DNA from: Stagonosporopsis chrysanthemi
Lineage: Eukaryota; Ascomycota; Dothideomycetes; Pleosporales; Didymellaceae
Length of the DNA stretch: 48,468 nucleotides
NCBI GenBank assembly: GCA_022560025.1
Contig: JAFISE010000210.1
Location: 1-48,468, forward strand
Reading direction: 5' to 3'
Shown here: one piece after another, positions 32,823 through 44,490 of the stretch
How positions within the stretch are numbered: the first letter of the stretch is position 1
How the letters are laid out: every line of letters starts with the position of its first letter
Notes under the pieces: model-generated
Database searches by the model: none
Seen by the model: only the letters and a program-made list of their open reading frames with translations
What the model was told of the DNA's origin: nothing
Program-made: the position numbers and the translations under genes

Positions 32823-33852
32823 GGAAGGTAAATGAGTGACTGGTGGTGAGACAAGAAGAGTAGTTTGGATGCATAATTCTCGCAGGGTCTGGGATTCTTT
32901 ATACTGTCTTGATTGTTAGTGCAGGCCATCGGCTGTTGAATTTGCTCGTTGCTGTCTGTCCACTCTGATCAAGCGAGCCCGCGCATCCGGTTCGTCGACC
33001 TTGGGTTCCAAGACCACAATATGGGGATCATAATCCTTCATCTAAAATGATCGTTCGGTCCGCAGCGTATTGCCTGTGGAATCTTCCATAATAATGTCGG
33101 TCCACGTTGGTAAAAGGCCGGGCCAATCTATCTGCAACATAGGCGAAGACGTACTTTGATCATGGATCTGGGGTAAATCCAGCGAAGCCAAGCGGACCGT
33201 TGTTCCGGTACATGTAGTACCGCGCTTGCAGCGAACGCATCAACGGCGTTCTCTTCTTGGCTTTGTAGGCACTGTGCTATGGGGCACTTTCGGTCAAGTT
33301 TGAGTGACATCCTGCGCTTGAAGACCGCCGCAGTATACGGGCAGTGCGTAGTCACTGGTAATTAACAATGGGATGACATGCTTTGTGTGTTGTCATTCTC
33401 ATTTCGGCGTTTTTCAAAGAACGACCGTCAAACGTCCAGTCGTGGCCAAGGACGGGAGGGCCGAGTAGGAGCCGCAGAAGGAGCGACCTTCCAAGGCCCA
33501 ACCAAAGCGTCAATCGGCTCCCAGGCCGTTACCTCAATGACGGCTGGCTGACAAGAACCGGCAGCACAGACTCGAACGCAGTAATTAGTCATACATTGTT
33601 CAGCCTTATTTGAAATGTGGACGTGATGCGGTCGCGTCTCAATATGTGTGTACGCGAGCTAGTGCCTACTTGCGCTGCTTCGCCCATCTTATCAACCTCG
33701 CTGATATCCAACAACAATGGTGTGTACCCAGAACGCCATGCATAATCGATCCACCACAACGCCGTCGCAAGCAGCGTCCGGACTTAATTCAAACAGGAGC
33801 GCGCGCAATCTTGTGTGCGTCGTATAACAGTGTGCGGTACAACGCGGCCCTT
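32823..33852. other. Intergenic, nothing recognised
   Basis: 1.03 kb between two minus-strand genes. It contains the GH131 promoter. No supported ORF. Confidence 0.6.
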
Positions 33853-35322
33853 CTACAGCACTCTTGGGCTGAGCCATGTGGCCTCGTCGCAGCCTTCGTA
33901 GAACTGCCTTTCGCCCCTTTCATTTGACACGCCAAAGCCCATGTCACGGAACTTCTCGGTGTCCCAGCCGCAGACAAATTCGCCTTGGCCACCGTTCTCC
34001 TTGTCAACTCCGTCGCCCAGCCTGATGTAATTAGAGTGGCGACAGACGGTCTGTGAGAAGGACCATTGTAGACAGTTGGGATCGTTATGGCACTCAGAGC
34101 CGCACATGCCGGCGTTGCGGTGAGCCGGGCGGTCGTTGGGCACAGGTGCTTCAGAAAGATTGTCCCACCACTCGCGGGAGGGCCCGTTTGCGAGGAAAGA
34201 GTGGGTGTAGGAGAGAAGCGATGAGTATGTAAAGGGTTTCTATTGCGGAAATGGTTAGGATGCAAATACAAAGAGCAATTTTGGAAATCGTACCAGGTTG
34301 TAAGGGCGTGTGCGCTCCCATTTCCATAGCTTCTCCATCTGTTCGGGCGACAGCTGGTGCAGCGAGAGCAGCGGTACACACCAGCGATCGCGGTAGGTGG
34401 TGATCTTTCGCAACTCGTCGCTGGTGAAGGTGGGGTCCAGGGCTTCCAGTCGGTGGCCTGTGACGTTCTGAATAGCGTATGCAAGCACGGCGTCGCCGCG
34501 TGCCTCCTCCTTGACCCAGCTCTCGAAGCGAACGCTCAAGCGGTTCTCGCGTGGAATCTCGGTGGAGCCAGGGGTCTTTGCGGGAATCAGCTGCTTCATC
34601 AGGCCGTTGGACATGACGAAGCCTGCACCGCCGTAGGCAAACCAACGGCCTTCGCTGCCCTTATGTGGCGCGCCCAGATAGTGCGGCTCGGTAGGGTCGA
34701 GCTGGCTGAGCAGGCGGAAGAGCGTGTCCCAGAAGAAGTAGACGTCGGACTCGAGGAAGACGTACCACTTCGCCTTGGGGCTGGTGATGTAGGCCTTGTC
34801 CACCATGGGCAAGTACTTGAAGCGGTCCAGCTTGAAACTGCGTTGCGACTCCTGCTTGGTCTCGCCCTCAGAGTGGGCCTTCTTGTGGTTGATGTAGGCC
34901 TGGAAGTCAAGGTTGCTGACTTCATAGCTCTTGGGCAGCTCAGCCAGAATGTCGACCACCTGTCGGTCGCCCAGGCGCTCCTCAGCCTCGCTAACGATGA
35001 TGAGGTTTGTGATGCAGCTGGTTACGGTATTGAGGTGCGCCTTGTTGATGGCCGACTCGCCGGCGGCGACCTTGAGCACGACCTGCACCTCACTGAGGAG
35101 GCCAACGGGAAAGTTCTGGCAGTAGTCGAGCTCGATGCTGTTGGCGCTCTTCTGCTCGAGCGGCGGGAAGAACGACTTGGTCTTTGCCTTGTGGACAGGC
35201 TGCGGCGCGTGGGGGGCCCGCCCCCGGAGTGTATACGCAAAGAAGAAGAAGACGACTACGAGGATCAGGACACGTCCAGGGCGGCGGGCGAGGCGGCTCG
35301 CCAGCATGTTCAGCGTTACCAT
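33853..35322 (-). CDS. GT31-like (fringe-related) glycosyltransferase, type II membrane, 471 aa
   Basis: Exons 35322-34294 and 34239-33853 join over a 54 bp intron. A short basic N-terminus and a single membrane span (VLILVVVFFFFAYTL, residues about 18-32) indicate a Golgi type II protein. The lumenal region has the metal-binding acidic motif LESDVYFFW (D193), then LGAPHKGSEGRWFAYGGAGF and WVKEEARGDAVLAYAIQNV, a pattern of fungal fringe/GT31-type transferases (DUF604-like). Exon 2 adds a Cys-rich tail, CGSECHNDPNCLQWSFSQTV, resembling a small PAN/apple-like or lectin-like module (tentative). It probably transfers a hexose to protein or lipid glycans; donor and acceptor are unknown. Confidence 0.87.
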
Positions 35323-35826
35323 GCTGGGGTTGCGCTGGGAGCGCTGCGGGCGGTGGACGGCGACGAGAGGGGTGGCGCAGAGCGCAGAGGATAGGCTGTT
35401 ATGGGCGAGTGACCTTAGGCTGGCACATTGGACGGCCGGTCGACAATGCGGGGAGGGCTAATGGCGGGTGCGATGAGGCGTGCGTGGTGATGCAGAGTGC
35501 TGATGCTGCTGTCCAAAGTTCCAAACCAGCCAGTCCACCAAGTGGGACTCTGCCGCGCAGACGCGCCGCCGAGCTGCAGGGATGGCTGCTTCGAGCCACT
35601 CCGCCGCGCAAGCCTCCCGTTGAGTGACATGTGTCTGATCAACCTCGTCTCAGCCTGTCTTCTACTCGATGCGCTCACGGCACACAGCAACATCTCTCTC
35701 CATGTGCAGTCACGAAGGACGTTCGGTCTTGAAGTTCGTCAAACAGAATACCTCACTCTCGATGCTTGGTCCTGCCCAAAGTCTATACTCTCACACTGGA
35801 TATATCCTTTCAACACAAGAACTAAC
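35323..35826. other. Intergenic, GT31-like promoter
   Basis: 504 bp between two minus-strand genes. ORFs on both strands here overlap each other and lack family features. Confidence 0.55.
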
Positions 35827-36834
35827 TCACGAAAAATCACTTAGCTCTGATCTATGCAGCGCCGTGCCAGTCTGGTCTTCCATGTCAGACCACTCCGGCA
35901 GCGCCTCAAACTCAGCACTCGACATGATTGGCCCGTGACCCTTACCAGGAGACCATAGAGCTGGGGCATTCTCGTCCGAATTCAGCAATGCATACACATC
36001 ATGCAGTGTCTGCGGCTGTGGCTGCTTAATCGAGGCCAGCTCGATAGCTCCGCGATCCTTGAACGAAAGCAACGTGCCACTGCTACTGCGCGAGTCTAAG
36101 TAGAACGACAGAGCGTTAAACTCGACCTCATCAACCACAGACCGACCTTCGTTCCCCCCTTGCTCCTCTCCAAACATCCTCTCAGTGCTTCTATAAATTG
36201 TCAACGGCCGAGAATGCCTTACACGCCTGCTCAAAAGTGCCTCTTCATCATACTCCTCCATCTCGTACGCCTCATACGGCCCTCCCGAAAACACCTCCCA
36301 CGCGCGCTCCGCCGCACGCCACTCCCGCTCCGTCTCACTACTCACCTCTGCCCACGTGATCTCCACCGTACTCCTAGTCTTCGCAAAAGCAGCACCGAGA
36401 CAGGCCCCAATGCTGCTCATTTCGCCCAGAGGTAATTGATCGATGGCCTCCGGCGAAGCAATGTTGGATGCGAGAGATACAGTCGCGGCGCTCATCAGGG
36501 TGCTGTTGATAAAGACGAGGAGATCCGAGCCGTGTGAGAAAGCGTCGACGTAGGCTGCGTTGTTGATGGTGGTGGAAGTTGGGGGTGACTTACGGATGGT
36601 AGTAAGTGTAATTGGCGCGCTGTGATGGGTTGTGTTAGGCTCATTTGGAGCGAGAGCTAGTGCGAGTGCTACAGCAGCGCTGTGCGGGGATGGGGGTGAG
36701 TATGCTGCGACAACAGGATTAGGCAGGCGCAGATGAGACCTCGCTCGTGTAGAAGCATGTTGTGTGTTGCGCTTGGATAGGAGGCATGCAACACCCTCTC
36801 GTGCTGAAACGAGTGCTTGCCTGAAACGGAGCAT
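35827..36834 (-). CDS. Orphan protein, 335 aa
   Basis: The ORF is open from ATG 36834 and is the only long frame here. The N-terminus is basic and Ser/Arg-rich (MLRFRQALVSAREGVACLL, RARSHLRLP), compatible with mitochondrial import, followed by a Pro/Ala-rich stretch. Residues about 100-160 are mildly hydrophobic; the second half is acidic (YEAYEMEEYDEEALLSRRVR). No domain is recognised. A GTAAGT..CAG segment of 39 nt inside the frame (about 36557-36595) could be spliced out without breaking it, so the first third is uncertain. 39 nt would be short for an intron in this genome. Confidence 0.5.
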   Translation of the reverse strand: MLRFRQALVSAREGVACLLSKRNTQHASTRARSHLRLPNPVVAAYSPPSPHSAAVALALALAPNEPNTTHHSAPITLTTIRKSPPTSTTINNAAYVDAFSHGSDLLVFINSTLMSAATVSLASNIASPEAIDQLPLGEMSSIGACLGAAFAKTRSTVEITWAEVSSETEREWRAAERAWEVFSGGPYEAYEMEEYDEEALLSRRVRHSRPLTIYRSTERMFGEEQGGNEGRSVVDEVEFNALSFYLDSRSSSGTLLSFKDRGAIELASIKQPQPQTLHDVYALLNSDENAPALWSPGKGHGPIMSSAEFEALPEWSDMEDQTGTALHRSELSDFS

Positions 36835-37159
36835 TTCTTGATCTCAATGTTTCCGTCGTTGGAAACGTGGCAAAAAATCAATTTACTATAGGACAAGAAT
36901 GTTTTGCGCGTGTGAAAGGAGGCCGAGCGTGCAAACTGATAATACCAACCACCCCTGGCATTGTGCGAAAGTTGTAAGAAGGAAGCCTGTATTTCCGTGA
37001 TTTCACAGTGTCAACGTTGCAGAAGTTGGCAGCCGCTCTGGTTACATTGTTCAAATCTAAATGTTAGACAGAACAAGGGCGAGAATGACTACCAAATACC
37101 CAGTAGAGTATTTGAAACCAGTCAATAGCTTGTCGAAACAACATTTACCGCCGACAAAA
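36835..37159. other. Intergenic, nothing recognised
   Basis: 325 bp containing the upstream region of the orphan gene and the 3' end of the DUF427 gene. No repeat or ORF stands out. Confidence 0.55.
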
Positions 37160-38014
37160 TCACAGCTCCTTCTTCCCATCAATCCAGACATCAACCCTCT
37201 CAGTGTAAAAGCACATGTACCCCGCAACCGCCGCACTCTCGCTGGTCGGATACCTATAATACCACACTACGTCCCTGTAAGTCTTCCCGTTCACCACAGC
37301 ATGATAATACTCCGCCCTCCCTTTATACGGACACAACGTCACCGTGTCACTCGGCCTGAGATACTCCCAGCTCACACTCGTCGGCGGCAGATAATGCCTG
37401 GTGCGCAGCGTCGTCTCGAGAAGAAACAACGGCGCCGAGGAGTCCGCCAGCGTCACGCCATCAATGCCTACTTTGATGTTGCGTGTCGAGTGCAGGATGT
37501 CGATGCGCTTGTAGGGGTCCTTGGGGTGGCCGTACACAGGCACGTCTTCTTCGAACCACTGGTCCAAAGCGTGGAAGTCGAACTTAATCAGGTCTTGCAA
37601 GGCGTTTTTGAAGACCAGGACACGCTTTGTGGTCAGGTTGGAGACGGTTAGTGTGCCGAAGTATGCGTGGTCGCCGGTGCCTTCGATGGCGGTGTGGGAT
37701 ATGCGGAGGTCGACTGCATTGACGAGTGCTGATGCTGGGACATAGAATCTGTGGTTGTGTTAGATATGCTTACGCGCGTCGATTTAATTCGTGTCTTACT
37801 GTGGAAAGTTGGGATGCTCCCACACGTGATATGCTTGCAGTGTGTCGATGACGTACTGCCCGTTGAACAACGCTCGTACTCGACGTGGGGTACGTTCGAT
37901 CTTGACAGGACCGTCTGAGACGAGCTTCTGTGCGAGTCTCACGAGGCTACAATTGCCAATTAGCGTTCGTTCACTTCATTGATACGGACTCTCATACTCG
38001 TTGTTGTTGGCCAT
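37160..38014 (-). CDS. DUF427-domain protein, 250 aa
   Basis: A 17 nt first exon (38014-37998) encodes MANNN plus two bases and joins exons 37946-37800 and 37748-37160; introns are both 51 bp. The product shows the DUF427 repeat: VRALFNGQYVIDTLQAYHVW with EHPNFPQFYVPASALV, then RTRHYLPPTSVSWEYLRPSD, YKGRAEYYHAVVNGKTYRDV and WYYRYPTSESAAVAGYMCFY. Two DUF427-like halves in tandem are usual in fungal members. The biochemical role is unknown; no signal peptide or membrane span is seen, so probably cytosolic. Confidence 0.9.
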
Positions 38015-40217
38015 GGTATGATGTCTGCTAAAACTCCTCGATAGTCACTTCGTGATAGACATTGTAGAGATATCAGGAAGAGCGCACGTATGTGCTTTCT
38101 TTGCGCTGCAGTTAAACTGAGCAGTGATGATGCGTGCTTACCCCGGGATGAGCGGAGATGGGGTGCGGGGAAGCTTCGACACCCGTTCTGCTCTTGCCTA
38201 CCCCGCAACTACAACAAACCCACGAGCGAAACAGACATTCACGTTTCTAAGATGTTCAGTATCTCGCATGGTCTTCATGCCACTGGCAGCCTATTCAACC
38301 AAAACTGCAAGTGACCAATGTCGTTCATTAGAGGGGTGTTTTTGACTCGGAAAGACAACGAAGCTTTCGAGAAGAATGTTCACGTTCTAGGCCTTGCACA
38401 GCGCAGTCTCAAAGACCTCTGTTGAGGCTTTGTATGTAACGTTGTAATCCACATTTTCAGCGACATAGCGTGCCTAGTATCTGATCTGTTCTTGGGCACC
38501 GTGTGTTAGTGGATTGATCTGCAGATTGACGTTGTCGTTGAAAGAGCCAAAAGATCTACGATACCACCATGCTCGATCACTATGATCATCCATGGACAGA
38601 CTGTATGTACCTTAGAATAAGTGTCGGCCTCTGCTGAAGAGTGGTATCTGCGTTGTTGCGTTCAGGTCGCACAACACACTAGCCTGATCTCTTCATCGAG
38701 CTGACCCAACTAGCAGACGTTCAGTGTAGCTCTACTGTCAATGAACGGCTGCAGCCGTCTGCAATATACTGTACGTCACAGGCAATTGCATGGCGTGAGG
38801 TGGGTACAGGGCTCATCTTGCGGTACGAGAAAGGTATAGAAAGCTACAGCAGGATCACCGATCAGAGAATCGAACTCGGTGGCAACAAGGCGTGCGACTC
38901 CACACAAGTGGCTTTTGTCGGGAAACTTTTTTGCGAGACTGATCAGCCTTAGAGCTAGTCTCAATGGTAGCAAGTCACCGTTGTTGAAGCGAAACAACGA
39001 GCTCGTTCCGCCCTTGGCAGGGGCACGCTTGGCGCCCCGACTACCGCTGTTGGAAAAGTAGATAATAATTCTATGCGCGACACCGAAACGGACTGTGATA
39101 GTGCAGCCACATGATGCAGTGAACGGGTAGATCACGGCAGCGGCGGCGGAATGCGAGGTGAGTAATGTGTGAGGAGGCGAAGGTTGGAATTGGCTTTTTT
39201 GGAAATCTCTGCTGGCACGCGCCGCCCTGGGTGGACGCCTTGTCTTGCTACACAGCATGCTGCCATCGTCACCTTCCGAGCTGTACACAACACATGTCGT
39301 GCGCTGTCCATGCGACTGCCTCGTGTCTGCACCGTGTTATTGGAAGGACTGCGTGACCTCCACTCTCACTGCGATGCGGGATGCCTTGTTCGCTTCCGCA
39401 CCCGTCAATACACACCCCAAACATCAACGTGCTGATGGCACTCGCGTCGACTTCTCGGCAGTGAGAGCCAAGTGCGCCGGGGTGCATGCCCAGCAGAGCG
39501 AAGCCTGCCCTCGTGTTACTTCGTCGCACGAGCGCGACTTGTCTACCGCGCACCTCTCTATCTCGCAAGCTGGGTATGATGACACTGCAGCAGCTGCTGT
39601 TAGCGTTAGTTGTCCCTCGTTTGCCCGCAACCGAGAAGCGTTAGTCGGTTACGTGCATCAGGCTTATGCGCAGGCAAACGATCGTTTGACTCTGTGCGGC
39701 CGACCTCTCGGCCATAAAGTGCTGCTGAGTGCCCAACAGCGCCATCGCTTCGAGCGGAAGCTCGGAGTGCTGGGGGAAAGCCTACCAGCAGATTTTGTTC
39801 CGGAGGAATGCTTGCTCCACCAAACGTCCAGAAACGAAACATGCCGCTCAGGGGCCTTGCTGCCCTAACCGCTGTTGGCGTCAACTGTCCGCACGCTTTA
39901 AGCCTAACATGGTCAAAGTGAGCGATAGATCGACGCCTGCCCAGACCCCAGGCTGCCCTAAATAGAAGCATGTTTTCCCGAGCTACAGGGTTACTTGTGA
40001 AGGCTTGAACGCCCAGTAAACTAGACAAATTTCGCCTGTGTCATGGACCCTGCCCCTGTATCATCGACGGATATATCTTCGGTGCAACCCGCCGCTGGTC
40101 GTTCGGTACGAGTTATCGTCCTGATCAATATTGTCGATTCGTACAGTTTCGACACTCACATTGGAGGTCTTTGACTTCCGTACATTCGTTCTCCCTACTT
40201 TCGCTATTGCGTCTAAT
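38015..40217. other. 2.2 kb region with no supported gene
   Basis: It contains a 207-codon plus ORF (39245-39868), a 170-codon minus ORF (38776-39288) and a 140-codon minus ORF (39606-40028) that overlap the first. None has a recognised domain, signal peptide with a clean start, or splice pattern. The right end is the CE4 promoter. An orphan gene cannot be excluded. Confidence 0.5.
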
Positions 40218-42561
40218 ATGCGTTCATCACTCTTAATTGGCCTTGCGGCCGGCTTTGCTAGCCAAGCGTATGCAGCTTGCAGCTCTGCGCTGAAGATTGA
40301 CGACTTCTCCAAGTACTCTACCAACACCAACACCTTGGGCTCGTGGACTAGCGGTAAGTTGGCATCGTAATTTGGGGAAGCATCCACTGATGACAGTAGA
40401 CGATGGTTCCATGACTTCCATCTCCGCCGCCAACGGTGTGCTCTCCTTCAAGCCCAAGGCCGGTTCATACTTCTACGAGACCTTTGATTGCCAGGCTGCC
40501 ACCAGCAACAACTACAACTCCGTTCAGTTCACTATCAAGGGCGTCTCGGGTGGGTCTGGCACCTTGGAGATTCAGACTAAGTCGGCTTGCACGGCCGCTT
40601 CGTACACCTCTTACTACACCTCGTTCAACGGCTTGAGTGGTCAGAGTCAAACAATCACTATCCCTCTGAGCCAGTTCTCCGGTGCCAACGGCAATGCTAT
40701 CACTGGCTTCGTCTGGTCTGGATTCTCTTCCACCACCGCTACTTGGCAACTGAGCAACGTCCAGCTTGGCTGCGGCGGCTCCACTGGCGCTGTCAGCTCC
40801 ACCGTCCGCCCCAGCACTGCTTCTGCTGCTTCGGTCACCCGCACTACTCTCTCGACCGCCCCTGCTCCCACTGGAACTTGCGCTACTACCCTGATCGATG
40901 ACTGGACATCGCAGTCACGCCTTACCTTCATGTTTTACAACTCCTTCGCCAAGGCTTCGTCTTCAGATGGCACGATGACCTCTCTTACTGTTGGCAAGCC
41001 CGGCAAGAACCGTGTCGAGATCGTTCCCAAGGACACCAGCTCGTACTTTTATTCTCAATTTGGCTGCTACAATGCTAAGGCCAAGGGTAACACTGGTATC
41101 TCTCTGCGCATCAAGGCCCCTGCTGGGACCACTTTCTCTATCGAGCTAGATTCTTCCAACAGCTGCGACCCCACCGCTGCTCAGGCCTTTACCCAGACCA
41201 CGACCGAGCTCGGCTGGACATTCAACGGTCAGGAGCAGTTGTACACTATCCCCTTCTCCAAGTACTCCGGTCTCAACACCGAGAAGCTTACTACCATCCT
41301 CTTCTCTGCCTTCACCAAGACTGTTTCCTTCGGCCCAATGGCTTTCTACTGCGGCAGCACTGGCGAGTACAAGGTCACCACCACCGAGCCTGTTTCCACT
41401 CCGACCTCTTTCGTCTCTACCCCCAGTGGCACTGCTGCTGCCTACGTAATCGACAAGTTCGCCAACGCTAACAGCAACGCTGGCGGTTTCTGGCACGGAG
41501 GCGATGAGGGCATGAAGCTCACCTACAGTGGCGGCCTTACCATCCAGTCCACCGATGCTGACTACTCTTTCTACACTCAGGTCTCTGGCTCTTGCAGTGA
41601 TTTCAGCAAGTACAAGGGCTCTTACCTCCACATTGCCTACTCCGGTTCCACCAAGTTCACTGTCGCTTTCCAGCAGCACAACAGTGCCTGCAACTCTGAG
41701 ATTGCACCCTACCCCTTCACCTGGGACTCCGTTGAGGCTTCCCGCTATGCTAGCAATGGCCACATTTACATTCCCATCAGCCACTTCAATATTGACCTCA
41801 CCAAGGCCATCGGTTTTGCGCTGAAGGGTTTCTACAGTGCTGAGACAGTCAAACTGACCGTCATGGAGATCGTTCCTTCTGTTCCAGCTGGTTTCAAGGT
41901 CCCGAACGACGAGGAGTCTGGTGACCTCGTCTTTGCTTGCAAGCGTCCCAACTCCTTCGCTTTTGCTATCGACGATGGTGTCCCGGACCTTGCCCAGGAA
42001 GTCCTCAAGATCATCCGCGAGGAGAACATCAAGGTCACCTTCTTCACCGTTGGCATGCCCCTTCTCGACGAGACCACCAACCTTACCAACGTCTACAAGG
42101 AGATGCAAGCTGCTGGTCACCAGATCGCGATTCATTCCAACACTCACCCGAAGATGGAGGGTCTTCCTGACTACGGCTCCATCGACTGGGAGTACAACGA
42201 GGACATCAAGGTCATGAAGAGCCAGTTCGGCATCGACACTTCCTACTTCCGTCCTCCCTTCGGTACCGAGGGTGCGCGCATGCGCTCGCGTCTTGCTAAG
42301 GCTGTCGGCCGTAAACCCACCATCACCAACTGGTCCGTCGATGTCGAGGACTGGTTGTGGGCTGAGACCGACACTCCCGAGCAGCAGAAGACCGCCTTCC
42401 AGCGTGACGTCAACAAGGGCGGTAACCTGGTTGTGCTTCACTACCTGTACCCCTCTACTGTCAGCTACCTGCGCGAGTTCATCCAGATCGCCAAGGCGAC
42501 TGGCAAGCAGCTGATGCGTGTTGACCAGTGCATGATGGACCCCAACGCGCCTCCGTTGTAA
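40218..42561 (+). CDS. CE4 polysaccharide deacetylase with three N-terminal repeat modules, 765 aa
   Basis: Exons 40218-40353 and 40400-42561 join over a 46 bp intron. A signal peptide (MRSSLLIGLAAGFASQAYAA) leads to three related modules, about residues 27-172, 210-363 and 395-536. Each opens with (L/V)ID(D/K)(F/W), shares a YFY-x-C or SFYTQ segment and ends in a beta-sandwich-like pattern; the first two linkers are Ser/Thr/Pro-rich. The C-terminal domain (about 560-740) is NodB/CE4: DD at 570-571 (FAIDDG), H624 and H628 in HSNTH, R663 in RPPFG, D693/D696-W in VDVEDW, and H726 in VLHYLYP. All metal and catalytic positions are present. It likely deacetylates chitin or another N-acetyl polysaccharide outside the cell. 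Strong third-position C bias suggests high expression and explains a 598-codon antisense ORF. Confidence 0.92.
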
Positions 42562-42966
42562 AGCAGTTAAGCGAAATGTTTGTGGCGTTTGGGGATGAGA
42601 AAAGATGTGGCCGTGAGGAAGTGCTCCAAGGAATGCGAGAAAATCTCGTCCCCAACGTTTTGTAATCATAATGTCTCTGAATGAGAAAAACAATCCAAGA
42701 AGCCTTCCTTGATCTCGATTAGCAACTGTGACTTGACACTGTTCCATCAGTCTTTGTCGCATAGACCGTACTAGCAATGACGTCTTTGCACTAACTTCGG
42801 CTGCGGGCGTTACCGTTGTGGAGTACCGTTCCACGAACTCTTTGTTCTTGCTTTTTATGCACCTAGTGTATTCTAGACAGCATATGTTTATCAAGGCAGT
42901 TCCAAGGCTTAACCAAGCATAGAAGCTAACAGATTTCTTCAATTGTTCTAGAAACGCAAGCTACTC
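42562..42966. other. Convergent intergenic region
   Basis: 405 bp between the CE4 stop (+) and the sensor-like protein stop (-). No independent gene is supported. Confidence 0.6.
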
Positions 42967-44030
42967 CTACGCCCTCCGCACAGGTGCACTCCCATCCATC
43001 TCCACCGGCGCGCTGCCCGACATCTCATAGACATTCTGCGCGGGACTCCCCATCACTTCCGGGACATCTCTATACGGACCCGCCGCTGCGTTATATCCAT
43101 ACTTTTCTGTCGGCACCGGCGCCTCCGCCATCTCTACGTGCTGCTGCTGGTATGCATTCAACTCATACGGATTCCTGGCTTCCTCGTGCTCAGATGGTGT
43201 CTCAGACGCGATGGGAGCGTGATCCCCCTTCGAGTTGGCTTTGCGGCGCCTCCAGAAGAGGAGTCCTGCGATGCCCATCAACGCTAGGCCGCCTACAACG
43301 CCACCAACTATGCCGCCGATTGTGCCGCCGGAAATGCCTTTCTCGTTGCTTGGCTCGGCGGTCGAAGATGCGTCTGTCGCTGAGGACGTTGTTGGTGCTG
43401 AGGCTGTTGGTTCGGCGCTCGAGAGAGATGATGCAGAGAACGAGGTGGGTAGTGAGGTTGTAGGCGTGGCTGAGGCCTGGAGTTGTGCAAGAGAGACGGG
43501 AAATGAAGAAGCGGTGGGCTTGGCCGATGAAAGCGAGGAGAAGGTATCGCTAAGTTTAGTGTCGGAGAGGTTTGCGACTGGGTTATCCACAGTCGACCAG
43601 CAGACGTTGATTTGGTTTTTGGTTTGTGTGCATTCCTCACTGCGTTCGTTAGCACTGCTAGATTTGCACTTGCTTCGCCTCTGAAAGGCAGGAATCGTTC
43701 TGCAAATACTCACCGAGACTTTAGGCAGCAAAACGCATTGTTCCCACTAGAGCAGGACTGCTGGCTTCCTGAGGGCGTCTTATCGTCACCACCATCACAG
43801 GATGCTGATCCCTTCCAGCACACTGCATCCGTCGCGCCGGGGATGCAGCAATAGTGCACATCGGTGATAGACTCATGCGCACATATCGTCGGGGGTTCGC
43901 ACGCGAAACCAATCCCAGGACAAACATATTCTGTCGCATTACTTGCAAAGAAGAAGTCATCGAAATCGGCAAAAACAGTGCGCGTGCAAGCAAGCAGGAT
44001 GGTTGCCAGTGTTGGCGAGATGCGCAGCAT
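42967..44030 (-). CDS. Single-pass surface protein, wall-sensor-like, 329 aa
   Basis: Exons 44030-43714 and 43639-42967 join over a 74 bp intron with a GCTAAC branch. A signal peptide (MLRISPTLATILLACTRTVF) is followed by a Cys-rich ectodomain with about a dozen Cys, including YVCPGIGFACEPPTIC, HYCCIPG, AFCCLKSREECTQT and NVCWS. Then a Ser/Thr/Ala-rich stalk (about residues 125-195), a Gly-rich span GGIVGGVVGGLALMGIAGLL with basic stop RRRK, and a ~85 residue Tyr/Pro-containing cytosolic tail. The layout is that of fungal wall-stress or Axl2/Skg6-type proteins; no WSC signature is certain. Confidence 0.85.
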
Positions 44031-44490
44031 GGCGACGGATGTTGTGGTCTTGCAAAACGGAGCGCAGAATTGCTTGAAAGAAGAGAGATAAGCTTAAGCT
44101 GAGCTGCAGGTGCCCGACGATGTGCAAGGTTGACTTATTGACCTTAAATTAGGTCGCCGTTCACAGTGGGCCGCCCGATGTGCGGAATAGCAAGGATGAA
44201 ACGCTCGGAGTGGCTGTGTTGGAATACAAGACCTAATGTGGCTATACTTGTACACAAAAGTTCCGAAAGCAGATCGCGCCATACATGCACAAATCCAGAG
44301 ACTGTGTTGAGGAGATATACGATAAGGCTCAATACGGTTGATGGTACTTTGGTGTGGGGAAGCGACAACCTTGCAAGCGCCCAGCACGAAAGGTCATATC
44401 GATTCATGGCCCTGTGTAAGGCGCCCCGTACCGTGTCCGTGCGCGCAATGCGCCGAAACCCCCTAACGTGCACCTGAAAAATGAGGTTGT
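44031..44490. other. Intergenic, edge of the AT-rich block
   Basis: Ordinary composition up to about 44,490, then an abrupt change. Only overlapping short ORFs occur. The left end is the promoter of the sensor-like gene. Confidence 0.6.

Noticed and set aside
34357..35394. 345-codon plus-strand ORF opposite the GT31-like gene
   Set aside because: It reads Leu/Val/Glu-rich low-information sequence, whereas the minus strand has a membrane anchor and acidic glycosyltransferase motif.
38860..38890. tRNA-like GAATCGAACT sequence
   Set aside because: It resembles a minus-strand T-arm, but no acceptor stem or anticodon arm could be built around it.
39245..39868. 207-codon ORF in the 2.2 kb gap
   Set aside because: No domain, no codon bias and overlapping open frames on the other strand; kept only as a note.
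41146..42942. 598-codon minus-strand ORF opposite the CE4 gene
   Set aside because: The plus strand has a complete CE4 protein with all motifs; strong third-position C bias removes stops from the antisense frame. The antisense product has no domain.
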